DNA from: an uncultured Oscillospiraceae bacterium
Lineage (GTDB): Bacteria > Bacillota > Clostridia > Oscillospirales > Oscillospiraceae
Assembly: GCA_948616425.1 (NCBI GenBank)
Contig: CAPGBJ010000049.1
Location: 1 to 26,370, forward strand
Direction of reading: 5' to 3'
DNA: 26,370 nucleotides
Shown here: in pieces, positions 15,617 to 22,649 of the stretch
How the letters are laid out: each line of letters begins with the position of its first letter
Position numbering within the stretch: the first letter of the stretch is position 1
The notes under the pieces: model-generated
What the model was told of the DNA's origin: nothing
The model's input: the letters and a program-made list of their open reading frames with translations, nothing else
The model's database searches: none
Position numbers and translations under genes: made by a program

Positions 15617-15769
15617 AGCGTTTATGTGTGACAAACAACGAGATTGCTTGGAGAATTATTGGGGTTTATCTGGAAATCTGCCGTTCTATGTGGTATAGTA
15701 GTTTTTGAGGATATAAGCGCATTGAAGGACAGGCTATTTTCAATGTCCGATTGACGCTGAGGTGATAGT

Positions 15770-18562
15770 ATGACTGATACGCAACAAAAGGTAGCCGCCA
15801 GGAAGTTCGCGGCTTACTGGAAAGATAAAGGCTATGAGAAGGGGCAAAGCCAGACATTTTGGCTGACGCTGCTCTCTGATGTGCTGGGTGTTGAGGATGT
15901 GGGCAGTTTTATCACGTTTGAGGAACAGGTGAAGCTGGACCATACCAGCTTCATTGACGGCATTATCCCCTCTACCCATGTGCTGATTGAGCAAAAGAGC
16001 ATTGACAAAAACTTGAAAGCCGCCATCAAGCAGTCTGACGGTTCGCTGCTGTCCCCGTTCCAGCAGGCAAAGCGGTACGCCGCCGAACTGCCTTATTCCC
16101 AGCGCCCCCGCTGGATTGTGATTTGCAATTTTGCCGAATTCCATGTGTATGATATGGAGCGGCCCGGCGGCGATCCGGAAGTGATTCTCCTTGCGGATTT
16201 GGAGAAGGAGTATTACCGGTTGCAATTCCTGGTGGACACTGGGAGTGAACACATCAAAAAAGAAATGGAAATCTCCCTACAAGCTGGCGAACTGGTAGGG
16301 GTGCTTTATGACGCGCTTTTGAAACAGTACAAGGACCCCAGCAGTCAGTCAACGCTTCAAAGCCTGAACAAGCTCTGTGTCCGGCTGGTATTCTGCCTTT
16401 ATGCGGAAGATGCTGGGATTTTCGGCGGCAAAAGTATGTTCCACGATTATCTCAGGGATGTTCCTGTCAGTGGTATTCGTAGGGCGCTGGTGGAGTTATT
16501 CAAAATCTTAGATCAGAAACCGGAATCACGCGACAAATACCTTGCGGATGATAATCCGGCACTGGCGGTATTCCCTTATGTTAATGGCGGCTTGTTCAGT
16601 GACGAGGATATTGAAATCCCGCCTTTCACAGAAGAATTGAAAACGCTCCTTCTGGAAAATGCCAGCGAGGATTTTAACTGGAGCGACATCAGCCCTACTA
16701 TTTTCGGCGCAGTTTTTGAAAGCACATTAAACCCGGAGACCCGGCGCAGCGGAGGGATGCACTATACATCTATCGAGAACATCCACAAGCTGATTGACCC
16801 GTTGTTCCTGGACGGACTGAAAGCCGAGTTTGCGGAAATCAAAGAAATTACAGTTGACCGAACCCGCAAGGCCCAATTGGAATCATTTCAAAAGAAGTTG
16901 GCTGGTCTGAAATTTCTTGATCCGGCTTGCGGCTCTGGAAATTTCCTGACTGAGACATACATCTCCCTTCGACGGCTGGAAAACGAGACGCTCTCCCTAC
17001 TCCACCGGGGGCAGATTATGTTGGATGTTGGCGATCCTATCCAAGTGTCCATCGGTCAATTTTACGGCATCGAAATCAACGACTTCGCCGTGACAGTGGC
17101 AAAGACCGCCCTATGGATTGCGGAAAGTCAGATGATGAAAGAAACCGAGGATGTGGTGCATATGTCCTTGGACTTTCTGCCGTTGAAATCCTATGCCAAT
17201 ATCACCGAGGGGAACGCTCTCCAGGTAGACTGGGCAAGTGTTGTCCCCAAGCATGAGCTGAACTACATTATGGGGAATCCGCCGTTTGTAGGTTACTCAC
17301 TGCAAAGCAAAGCACAGAAAGATGATATTCTCTCCGTCTATGTTGATGAAAAGGGCAAGCCTTACAAAACAGCGGGCAAGATCGACTATGTTTCCGGCTG
17401 GTATTTCAAGGCGGCACAGTTGATGCAGGGAACCGCCGTTCGGACAGCGTTTGTGTCTACCAATTCCATTACCCAAGGCGAACAGGTCGCAGGAGTTTGG
17501 AAGCCGCTTTATGAACGTTTCGGTATTCATATTGACTTTGCGCACCGCACATTCCGTTGGGACAGCGAAGCCAGTATTAAGGCTCATGTCCATTGTGTGA
17601 TTGTGGGGTTCAGTAATGAGCCTAATCCTGCGCCTAAGCGGATTTATACAACAGAGCGATATCAAGAAGTAGAGAATATCAATCCCTATCTGCTTGATGC
17701 CCCCAATGTATTTATTGATAGCCGAACCAATTCTATTTGCAATGTACCGCAGATGGTATATGGGAATAAACCAACAGATGGCGGCTTTCTATTCCTATCC
17801 CCAGAAGAACGTGACGAACTGCTCAAGCGTGAACCGGGAACGGAAAAGTTTATCCGGCAAATATATGGCGCAACCGAGTACATCAACAATAAAGCCCGCT
17901 ACTGCCTGTGGCTGGTCGGCGCATCTCCTTCTGAACTGCGCAAGTCCCCATTCATCATGGAGCGAGTGGAGCAAGTAAGGCAGTTCCGACTGAACAGCAC
18001 AAAAGCGGCTACACAGAGGAGTGCGGATACTCCGACTTTGTTCCAGGAAATCCGGCATCCTGACAGTGAGTATATCATCATCCCTCGCCATTCCTCTGAA
18101 ACACGCCGTTATATTCCGTTTGGATTTGTGCAGCCGCAAATAGTGGTCAATGACGCTGTGCAAATCATCCCAGATGCTAAGATTTATCATTTTGGCATTA
18201 TGATGTCAAACGTGCATATGGCATGGACAAGGGCTGTCTGTGGCCGCATTAAGAGCGACTATCGCTACTCCAAAGATGTGGTTTACAACAACTTCCCTTG
18301 GCCCACACCCACCGATACGCAAAAGACCAAAATTGAGCAGACTGCCCAGGCAATTCTGGACGCCCGCGCCCGCTATCCGGAAAGCAGTCTTGCTGATCTC
18401 TATGATGAATTGACTATGCCCCCGGAATTGCGAAAGGCGCATCAGGATAATGACCGAGCAGTTATGCAGGCTTATGGGTTTTCTGTCAGGGACATGACAG
18501 AGAGCAAATGCGTGGCGGAACTGATGAGGATGTATCAAAAATTGGTGGAGGTGATGGAATAG
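15770..18562 (+). CDS. MmeI-like (type IIL) restriction-modification enzyme, single chain
   Basis: This 930-residue protein has the size and layout of MmeI, in which nuclease, N6-adenine methyltransferase and target recognition share one chain. Near the N terminus a PD-ExK-type nuclease triad is visible: Asp63, Glu74 and Lys76 in FIDGIIPSTHVLIEQKS. A helical spacer follows, then methyltransferase motif I DPACGSGNFL (residues 384-393), YGIEINDFAV, and catalytic motif IV NPPF (503-506). The remaining ~400 residues hold the presumed target recognition and C-terminal regions. GAGGTGAT precedes the ATG. If active it would cut foreign DNA at a distance from its site while methylating one strand of host sites. 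The recognition sequence cannot be read. A methyltransferase-only role is possible if the nuclease is dead. Confidence 0.88.
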   Translation: MTDTQQKVAARKFAAYWKDKGYEKGQSQTFWLTLLSDVLGVEDVGSFITFEEQVKLDHTSFIDGIIPSTHVLIEQKSIDKNLKAAIKQSDGSLLSPFQQAKRYAAELPYSQRPRWIVICNFAEFHVYDMERPGGDPEVILLADLEKEYYRLQFLVDTGSEHIKKEMEISLQAGELVGVLYDALLKQYKDPSSQSTLQSLNKLCVRLVFCLYAEDAGIFGGKSMFHDYLRDVPVSGIRRALVELFKILDQKPESRDKYLADDNPALAVFPYVNGGLFSDEDIEIPPFTEELKTLLLENASEDFNWSDISPTIFGAVFESTLNPETRRSGGMHYTSIENIHKLIDPLFLDGLKAEFAEIKEITVDRTRKAQLESFQKKLAGLKFLDPACGSGNFLTETYISLRRLENETLSLLHRGQIMLDVGDPIQVSIGQFYGIEINDFAVTVAKTALWIAESQMMKETEDVVHMSLDFLPLKSYANITEGNALQVDWASVVPKHELNYIMGNPPFVGYSLQSKAQKDDILSVYVDEKGKPYKTAGKIDYVSGWYFKAAQLMQGTAVRTAFVSTNSITQGEQVAGVWKPLYERFGIHIDFAHRTFRWDSEASIKAHVHCVIVGFSNEPNPAPKRIYTTERYQEVENINPYLLDAPNVFIDSRTNSICNVPQMVYGNKPTDGGFLFLSPEERDELLKREPGTEKFIRQIYGATEYINNKARYCLWLVGASPSELRKSPFIMERVEQVRQFRLNSTKAATQRSADTPTLFQEIRHPDSEYIIIPRHSSETRRYIPFGFVQPQIVVNDAVQIIPDAKIYHFGIMMSNVHMAWTRAVCGRIKSDYRYSKDVVYNNFPWPTPTDTQKTKIEQTAQAILDARARYPESSLADLYDELTMPPELRKAHQDNDRAVMQAYGFSVRDMTESKCVAELMRMYQKLVEVME

Positions 18563-19842
18563 TGTACTCTCCTTTTGAAGACAAAAACGGAAATCCTCTT
18601 GAGCTATCGAAAATCCGGTTTTCTCATTTGGGACAGCTAAGAACTGTTGATGAAGGATATAAAGTTGAGTACAAAAGTACCTTCGATAAGTCCGTAAAAG
18701 ATAAAATTCCAGCCATCATTACTTCCTTTGCTAACTCCGAAGGAGGGTGGCTTATTATCGGAATTGATGACAACAGCCACGAAGTTACTTGTATTCCCAA
18801 AATTAGGTCTGACTATAGCCAGACAATCTCGCAGTTACTAAAAGAAAGAACTTCACCCATCCCGGCTTTTGATTCCAGATTCATACGGAACCCCAAAAAC
18901 AAGGGCGAGGGAGTGCTGGTAGTTGAGATTTATGAAGGGAAGTTCTCTCCATATGTAGCGAATGGCACAGTGTATATTCGTAATGGAAGTAGCAAAGAAC
19001 CCATAAAATCGGAACGAGCGACAATCGACTTTTTATATCAAAAGTCGCAGTCCTTCCAAAATGAATTGGCCGAGTTTTTCAAGAGGAACATTTATTTTCC
19101 AGAGAATGAAATTCTATTTGGACGCGGCAAGATAACTTACCCGATATGTAATGTTTATTTCAAAAATATTCATCAGTCAAGTCAAAAGCGATTGAGAACA
19201 TATGATGATTATGCTGAATTGTGTTCTCAGGTTACTGCGGCACGCGATGGTGTTATATTTTCAAATGTGCAGAATTCTTTTGATTCTCTGATTTTTAGGC
19301 ACAAGGCAATTGACCCATCGTTACGAAGTACAACCCCAACAATGGAGGTGTTTTTTGATTTCTCTGCAAAGATACATATTCCTCTTGGACTTGTTAGCGA
19401 GTTTGAGCAGAAGGAAATGGTATCCAAATTAAAACAGATGGGCCTGATAAATGGCGATCAGATCAAAATTTGCGGAGGTGTCGATTCATTTAATTGCGTT
19501 TTTGGAGTTTTGTTGAGTTTGGCTGATATCTATGAACATTATAAAATACCCATCAGCAATTTTGCAGTTTGCTTTGAAATTGAAAATGCGAATAACACAG
19601 TATTATTTTTCGAGGGGCAAAAATATTTGGATGAAGCAAGAGAAAGTGGGTTGCATTTTTCCAGCAGGACACATAGTAGGAGCCGAACAGTTTTTCTGAA
19701 GAATTATGATTCACTTGACTATCATTCCTTAGTGTCCACTTTAGCATACGATTTCTTTGCTGCCGAGTTTGGATTTTCTCCGTCAAAAAGTCCCGAGATG
19801 ATAGCACAAGCAGTAAATGAAAAATATAAATTTGAGGATTGA
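18562..19842 (+). CDS. AlbA_2 (Schlafen-type) DNA-binding domain protein
   Basis: This 426-residue protein starts at GTG 18,562, which overlaps the restriction enzyme's stop by one base and follows GGAGGTGAT; upstream in-frame ATGs lie inside that gene. Residues ~25-150 form an AlbA_2 domain: Glu36 and Lys38 in YKVEYKSTFD, then SFANSEGGWLIIGIDDN and VYIRNGSSKEP. The remaining ~270 residues are not recognised; they may be a recognition or effector domain. Codon use is clearly more A+T-rich than that of the enzyme gene before it, so the two may have different histories although they are translationally coupled. Coupling to a restriction enzyme suggests a role in defence, as a partner or a second-line effector; this is inferred only from position. 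Confidence 0.82.
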   Translation: MYSPFEDKNGNPLELSKIRFSHLGQLRTVDEGYKVEYKSTFDKSVKDKIPAIITSFANSEGGWLIIGIDDNSHEVTCIPKIRSDYSQTISQLLKERTSPIPAFDSRFIRNPKNKGEGVLVVEIYEGKFSPYVANGTVYIRNGSSKEPIKSERATIDFLYQKSQSFQNELAEFFKRNIYFPENEILFGRGKITYPICNVYFKNIHQSSQKRLRTYDDYAELCSQVTAARDGVIFSNVQNSFDSLIFRHKAIDPSLRSTTPTMEVFFDFSAKIHIPLGLVSEFEQKEMVSKLKQMGLINGDQIKICGGVDSFNCVFGVLLSLADIYEHYKIPISNFAVCFEIENANNTVLFFEGQKYLDEARESGLHFSSRTHSRSRTVFLKNYDSLDYHSLVSTLAYDFFAAEFGFSPSKSPEMIAQAVNEKYKFED

Positions 19843-19896
19843 ATAAGATGAAATAGCGTTCGGTTTCCGAACGCACAGCCAGCCCCGGCAAGGGGC

Positions 19897-19936
19897 TGTT
19901 CAAAGGGTTTGGGACGCTGTCCCAACAAGCAAAAAC
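19897..19936. repeat. Long inverted repeat, left arm (pairs with 20,212-20,250)
   Basis: This 40-bp arm (containing TTCAAAGGGTTTGGGACGCT and CCCAACAAGCA) matches the reverse complement of 20,212-20,250 with one base missing and one substitution. The arms enclose a ~275-bp segment holding the perfect palindromes of the array, so the whole region can fold as one large structure. Confidence 0.85.
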
Positions 19937-20211
19937 GGACTTCCGGCGGCAACGCTGGAAGTCCGTTTTGAGCGTTTGTATATACAAACGCCCTGCTTGC
20001 CCAGTAGCGCATCTTCGACCAGAGGTTTATTTCAGTCACTATATCTTCATCCGAATAAAGTGGCCTGGGTCAATTTGACCCAGGCCAAAACAGATTGAAT
20101 AGTGGCAACGGTTCAACTTGAACCGTTGATGGAAATTCGCTACTTTGCAAGCAGTGTCTTTGTTCCCACAAAGACTCGAAACAGCGATTTCCGGCGGAGC
20201 CGGGAACCGCT

Positions 20212-20250
20212 GTTTCTGCTTGTTGGGAAGCGTCCCAAACCCTTTGAACA
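20212..20250. repeat. Long inverted repeat, right arm
   Basis: This 39-bp arm (containing CTTGTTGGGAAGCG and TCCCAAACCCTTTGAACA) is the partner of 19,897-19,936. See the left arm for the match. Confidence 0.85.
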
Positions 20251-20294
20251 ACCTCGTTACCGAGGTTGGCTGCGCGGCGTTCCGCCGCTTCTGG

Positions 20295-20915
20295 CTACCG
20301 CCCACTGTTGATTTTCCGTTCCCGTCTCCGCTTCGGGGACTGCGGTTTTTCAGAAGAGACGGGAGCATCGCCATCAAAGTTTTCTTCTGTCTGCCCTGCC
20401 TGTTTCCGAAATTCGTAGAAGTCGCTCAAGAACGCTGGGAACTTGCTTTTCCAGAGGGCGTACTCCTCATCGGTCAGTTCCCCGGCATCGTGCTGGGCGC
20501 AGGCTTTCATAAATCCCAGAATGCGGTATTGGAGCAATGCGCCTGGGTTTCTTGTAATGGCGTCTATGTCCGGCTTGAAATCATCCATTGCCACACTGTC
20601 CCTGAACACAAAATGGATATGCCCATCCACCTCTGTCGGATACAATCCGTAAATCTCCTCCAGCTTGTATAATGCCTGCAGCGCCCCTTCCATATCCGAG
20701 ATTTTTTCACCGCTGATGGCGGTGTAGTTGACCCGGAGTTTTCCGGCGATCTCATGGAGCGTCATAAAATCCGGCACACGGTTTTCCAGCTCATAATTCC
20801 TGATGGCGGACTCGCTGACCCCACACAGGCCGGCGAGTTCCTTTTGTGTCAGTCCCGCCTGCTGGCGGTAAAACCGGATGCGTTCTCCCTGTGTTGCGTC
20901 AATCGGCAATCCCAT
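20295..20915 (-). CDS. XRE-family transcriptional repressor of the inner element
   Basis: This 206-residue protein has an N-terminal HTH_3 domain: IRFYRQQAGLTQKELAGLCG, then VSESAIRNYELENRVPDFMT. The remaining part (LYKLEEIYGLYPTEVDGHIH onwards) is seen in regulators of clostridial mobile elements and ends in a basic tail (SPKRRRERK). AGGGGGAGGA lies before the ATG. It is divergent from the RepA-like gene across a region holding three GTTCA-type palindromes, arranged as for an autoregulated repressor that also silences the rightward promoter. The 3' end runs into the hairpin array. The fold and role are confident; any inducing signal is unknown. Confidence 0.88.
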   Translation of the reverse strand: MGLPIDATQGERIRFYRQQAGLTQKELAGLCGVSESAIRNYELENRVPDFMTLHEIAGKLRVNYTAISGEKISDMEGALQALYKLEEIYGLYPTEVDGHIHFVFRDSVAMDDFKPDIDAITRNPGALLQYRILGFMKACAQHDAGELTDEEYALWKSKFPAFLSDFYEFRKQAGQTEENFDGDAPVSSEKPQSPKRRRERKINSGR

Positions 20916-20983
20916 GATATGTCCTCCCCCTGTCCTGATGTTGATTGAGTATAGCCGTCCTGCCGCCTATTATATCATGCTCC

Positions 20984-21068
20984 GTTCAAAAATGAAAGGA
21001 ATTTTTGCAAATCCCTTGACAGCACATTTCTGAACGGCTATAATGATAATTACAGTTCAGAAGTGAAC
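20984..21068. promoter_or_regulatory. Three operator-like sites, consensus GTTCA-N4-TGAAC
   Basis: Copies are GTTCAAAAATGAAA (20,984-20,997), a half-conserved copy on the - strand GTTCAGAAATGT (21,024-21,035), and a perfect GTTCAGAAGTGAAC (21,055-21,068). They bracket and fill the spacer of the consensus promoter at 21,016-21,044, which suits cooperative repression by the XRE protein. Confidence 0.7.
21016..21044 (+). promoter_or_regulatory. Consensus sigma-A promoter of the rightward operon
   Basis: TTGACA (21,016-21,021), a 17-base spacer and TATAAT (21,039-21,044) match consensus exactly. It would drive the RepA-like and TnpW-like genes. A - strand TATAAT at 20,969-20,974 may serve the repressor gene. 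Confidence 0.85.
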
Positions 21069-21175
21069 TCTATGAACTTCCGTAAATAGAACAACCCGGC
21101 ATACATGCCAAATCAGCGGCCAGCCCGGACAGGAAGGAGGTCAGCCGGACCACCCCGCCGCTCCACCCACTGTCT

Positions 21176-21203
21176 CCGCCAGCGTTATGGTGTTCGCTGG
21201 CGG
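21176..21203 (+). promoter_or_regulatory. Leader hairpin before the RepA-like gene
   Basis: CCGCCAGCG (21,176-21,184) pairs perfectly with CGCTGGCGG (21,195-21,203) around a ten-base loop, shortly before the AAGGAA ribosome site. The rest of the ~180-base leader (21,045-21,224) also has a ribosome-site-like AAGGAGG at about 21,134 and a short frame from ATG 21,107, neither of which I can support as a gene. Confidence 0.5.
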
Positions 21204-21224
21204 ATGCCGTGAAAGGAACTGTGA

Positions 21225-22367
21225 ATGACGGAAGAAAAAAGCAAAATCCCTGAACTGAAAGTGATCCCGGCGGAGGAACTGCTGGACACGACCTACGCCC
21301 CGTCCGGCACTTTGATTGACGGGCTGATAGGCCAGGGCATCTACATCCTCGCCGGTGCGCCCAAGGTGGGCAAATCCTGGCTGGTGCTGTGGCTGGCGAA
21401 CCAGGTCAGCAAAGGCGAGCCGGTCTGGGGACTGAAAGCCGAAAAATGCGGTGTCCTCTACATCAGTCTGGAGGACACCTTCCAGCGGATGCAGCAGAGG
21501 CTGAACGATGTCAGCGGCGGCAGTCCCGGCAGTATCTGGCTGGCGACCGAGGCTCTGTATATCGGCGAGGGCTTCGAGGAACAGCTTACCAATTTCCTCG
21601 CCGCCCATCCCCATGTGAAGCTGGCAATCATCGACACCCTCCAGCGCGTTCGCAAGGCCGGGCAGGAGCAGTACAACTACGCCAGCGACTATGAGACCGT
21701 CTGCGCCCTGAAGAAAATCGCCGACCGTTTCCTGGTGACAGTGCTGGTAGTCCATCACACCCGCAAGGCCGGGTCTGCCGATTCCTTCAACATGATTTCC
21801 GGCACGACCGGGCTTCTGGGATGTGCTGACGGCGCTCTTGTCCTGCAAAAATCCTCCCGGATGGAGACCACCGCCACGCTGGATGTGACCGGGCGGGAGG
21901 TGGCCGACACGCAGCTGAACCTCTGCTTTGACAAGCAGAGAAAGGTGTGGGAGTTTGTTTCCTTTGGGAGCGAGGCCCCGCAGAAGGAGCCTGACCCCAT
22001 CCTAACCGCCGTTCAGTCCTTTACCCAGGTGCATGGCGTGTGGCGGGGCTATGCCGCTGTACTGCTGGATGAACTCAAAGCGGAAACAGAAATCAACGCA
22101 GAGCCGAACACACTGACCCGGCTGCTGAATGCCAACATCGGAGAACTTGAGCGTGAGTACGGCGTCCGCTACCGTTCCGGGAAACGCACCGGGAAGGGCC
22201 GACTGGTCTCTCTGCTGGATTTGAATGCTCCCTGGGTCAGCACCGACATGGACGATGTAGATAATGTAGGTAATGACGGTATTTTGAGCGCCGGTGACGG
22301 TCGTAAAAATACCTACAATACCTACACAACCTACGCGCCCGCCCCTGATGATTCGGAAGGGGCGTGA
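21225..22367 (+). CDS. RepA-like AAA ATPase (AAA_25 family)
   Basis: This 380-residue soluble protein has a RecA/RepA-type ATPase core: Walker A GAPKVGKSW at residues 44-52, VLYISLEDTFQRMQQRL, Walker B in VKLAIIDTLQRV, and VTVLVVHHTRKAG. After the core come FDKQRKVWEFVSFGS and a ~110-residue C-terminal region of winged-helix style. This family includes hexameric replicative helicases of small plasmids (RepA of RSF1010) and many proteins of integrative elements, where the role is presumed to be replication of an excised circle. It is read from the consensus promoter at 21,016 and controlled by the divergent XRE repressor. No separate initiator or primase is in the element. Confidence 0.85.
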   Translation: MTEEKSKIPELKVIPAEELLDTTYAPSGTLIDGLIGQGIYILAGAPKVGKSWLVLWLANQVSKGEPVWGLKAEKCGVLYISLEDTFQRMQQRLNDVSGGSPGSIWLATEALYIGEGFEEQLTNFLAAHPHVKLAIIDTLQRVRKAGQEQYNYASDYETVCALKKIADRFLVTVLVVHHTRKAGSADSFNMISGTTGLLGCADGALVLQKSSRMETTATLDVTGREVADTQLNLCFDKQRKVWEFVSFGSEAPQKEPDPILTAVQSFTQVHGVWRGYAAVLLDELKAETEINAEPNTLTRLLNANIGELEREYGVRYRSGKRTGKGRLVSLLDLNAPWVSTDMDDVDNVGNDGILSAGDGRKNTYNTYTTYAPAPDDSEGA

Positions 22368-22371
22368 CGGC

Positions 22372-22560
22372 ATGGAGAAACTGAACATGAACCAGCCCCC
22401 GGTGGAATTGGAAGATAAGACGGTTTGCCGCCTGAACGATTACACTGAAGTCAAAATCGGCGGCGTGGTTTACCGGGTCAAAAGTGTATTCTCTGACAAA
22501 GGACAGTTGGGTGATTTGCTCGATCTGGCGGCGATGGAAAAACTCAGCCGCATCGCGTAA
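22372..22560 (+). CDS. tnpW: TnpW-like small transposon protein
   Basis: This 62-residue protein follows the ATPase gene by four bases. I chose ATG 22,372; the frame is open further upstream but overlaps the ATPase gene. The core YTEVKIGGVVYRVKSVFSD resembles TnpW of Tn4451-type elements, where the motif is an Ile-Gly-x-Thr-Tyr-x-Val strand pair ending in FS. TnpW has no assigned function. It lies directly before the recombinase gene, where small excision or directionality factors are often found, but that role is only a suggestion. Confidence 0.55.
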   Translation: MEKLNMNQPPVELEDKTVCRLNDYTEVKIGGVVYRVKSVFSDKGQLGDLLDLAAMEKLSRIA

Positions 22561-22567
22561 AGGGCCT

Positions 22568-22619
22568 TTGCATCAAAGCGTGAGCGTGCTATAATGGCGG
22601 TAGGTAATCGACCGCCATT
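22568..22619 (+). promoter_or_regulatory. Recombinase gene promoter with overlapping palindrome
   Basis: TTGCAT (22,568-22,573), a 16-base spacer and TATAAT (22,590-22,595) form a good promoter 55 bases before the recombinase ATG. A perfect 9-bp inverted repeat (AATGGCGGT at 22,593-22,601 with ACCGCCATT at 22,611-22,619) overlaps the -10 element, as an operator would. Confidence 0.7.
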
Positions 22620-22627
22620 CGCACTGC
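22603..22627. repeat. Subterminal repeat, copy 2
   Basis: This stretch (containing GACCGCC-like and CGCACTGC blocks) matches the reverse complement of 15,047-15,070 near the left end. It overlaps the right half of the promoter palindrome. Confidence 0.6.
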
Positions 22628-22649
22628 TCTTTGGGAGGTAAAATCAAAG

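Larger units (their letters stand above)
19856..20288. repeat. Dense array of about eleven hairpins between convergent genes
   Basis: In 433 bases without a gene I count perfect or near-perfect hairpins at 19,856-19,874, 19,880-19,898, 19,911-19,923, 19,932-19,969 (13-bp stem), 19,972-19,991 (20-base palindrome), 20,062-20,086 (12-bp arms, one-base centre), 20,106-20,128 (11-bp arms, one-base centre), 20,156-20,175, 20,178-20,216, 20,250-20,267 and 20,274-20,288. It lies between the 3' ends of the AlbA_2 and XRE genes. Termination in both directions explains some of it. The number and perfection suggest more, such as a single-strand origin or a binding platform for a replication protein. Confidence 0.85.

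Noticed and set aside
15661..15769. Promoter for the MmeI-like gene using TATAGT at 15,694-15,699
   Set aside because: The -10-like match lacks a convincing -35 at the right distance, so it was not listed as a feature.
19856..20288. CRISPR array or integron attC cassette array
   Set aside because: The palindromes differ in sequence and length and show no repeat-spacer periodicity, no cas genes and no tyrosine integrase.
21107..21211. 35-codon leader peptide before the RepA-like gene
   Set aside because: No ribosome site precedes its ATG, and the composition (Arg/Pro-rich) looks like non-coding G+C-rich DNA.
21141..21848. 235-residue - strand open frame
   Set aside because: It is antisense to the RepA-like ATPase with its Walker motifs.
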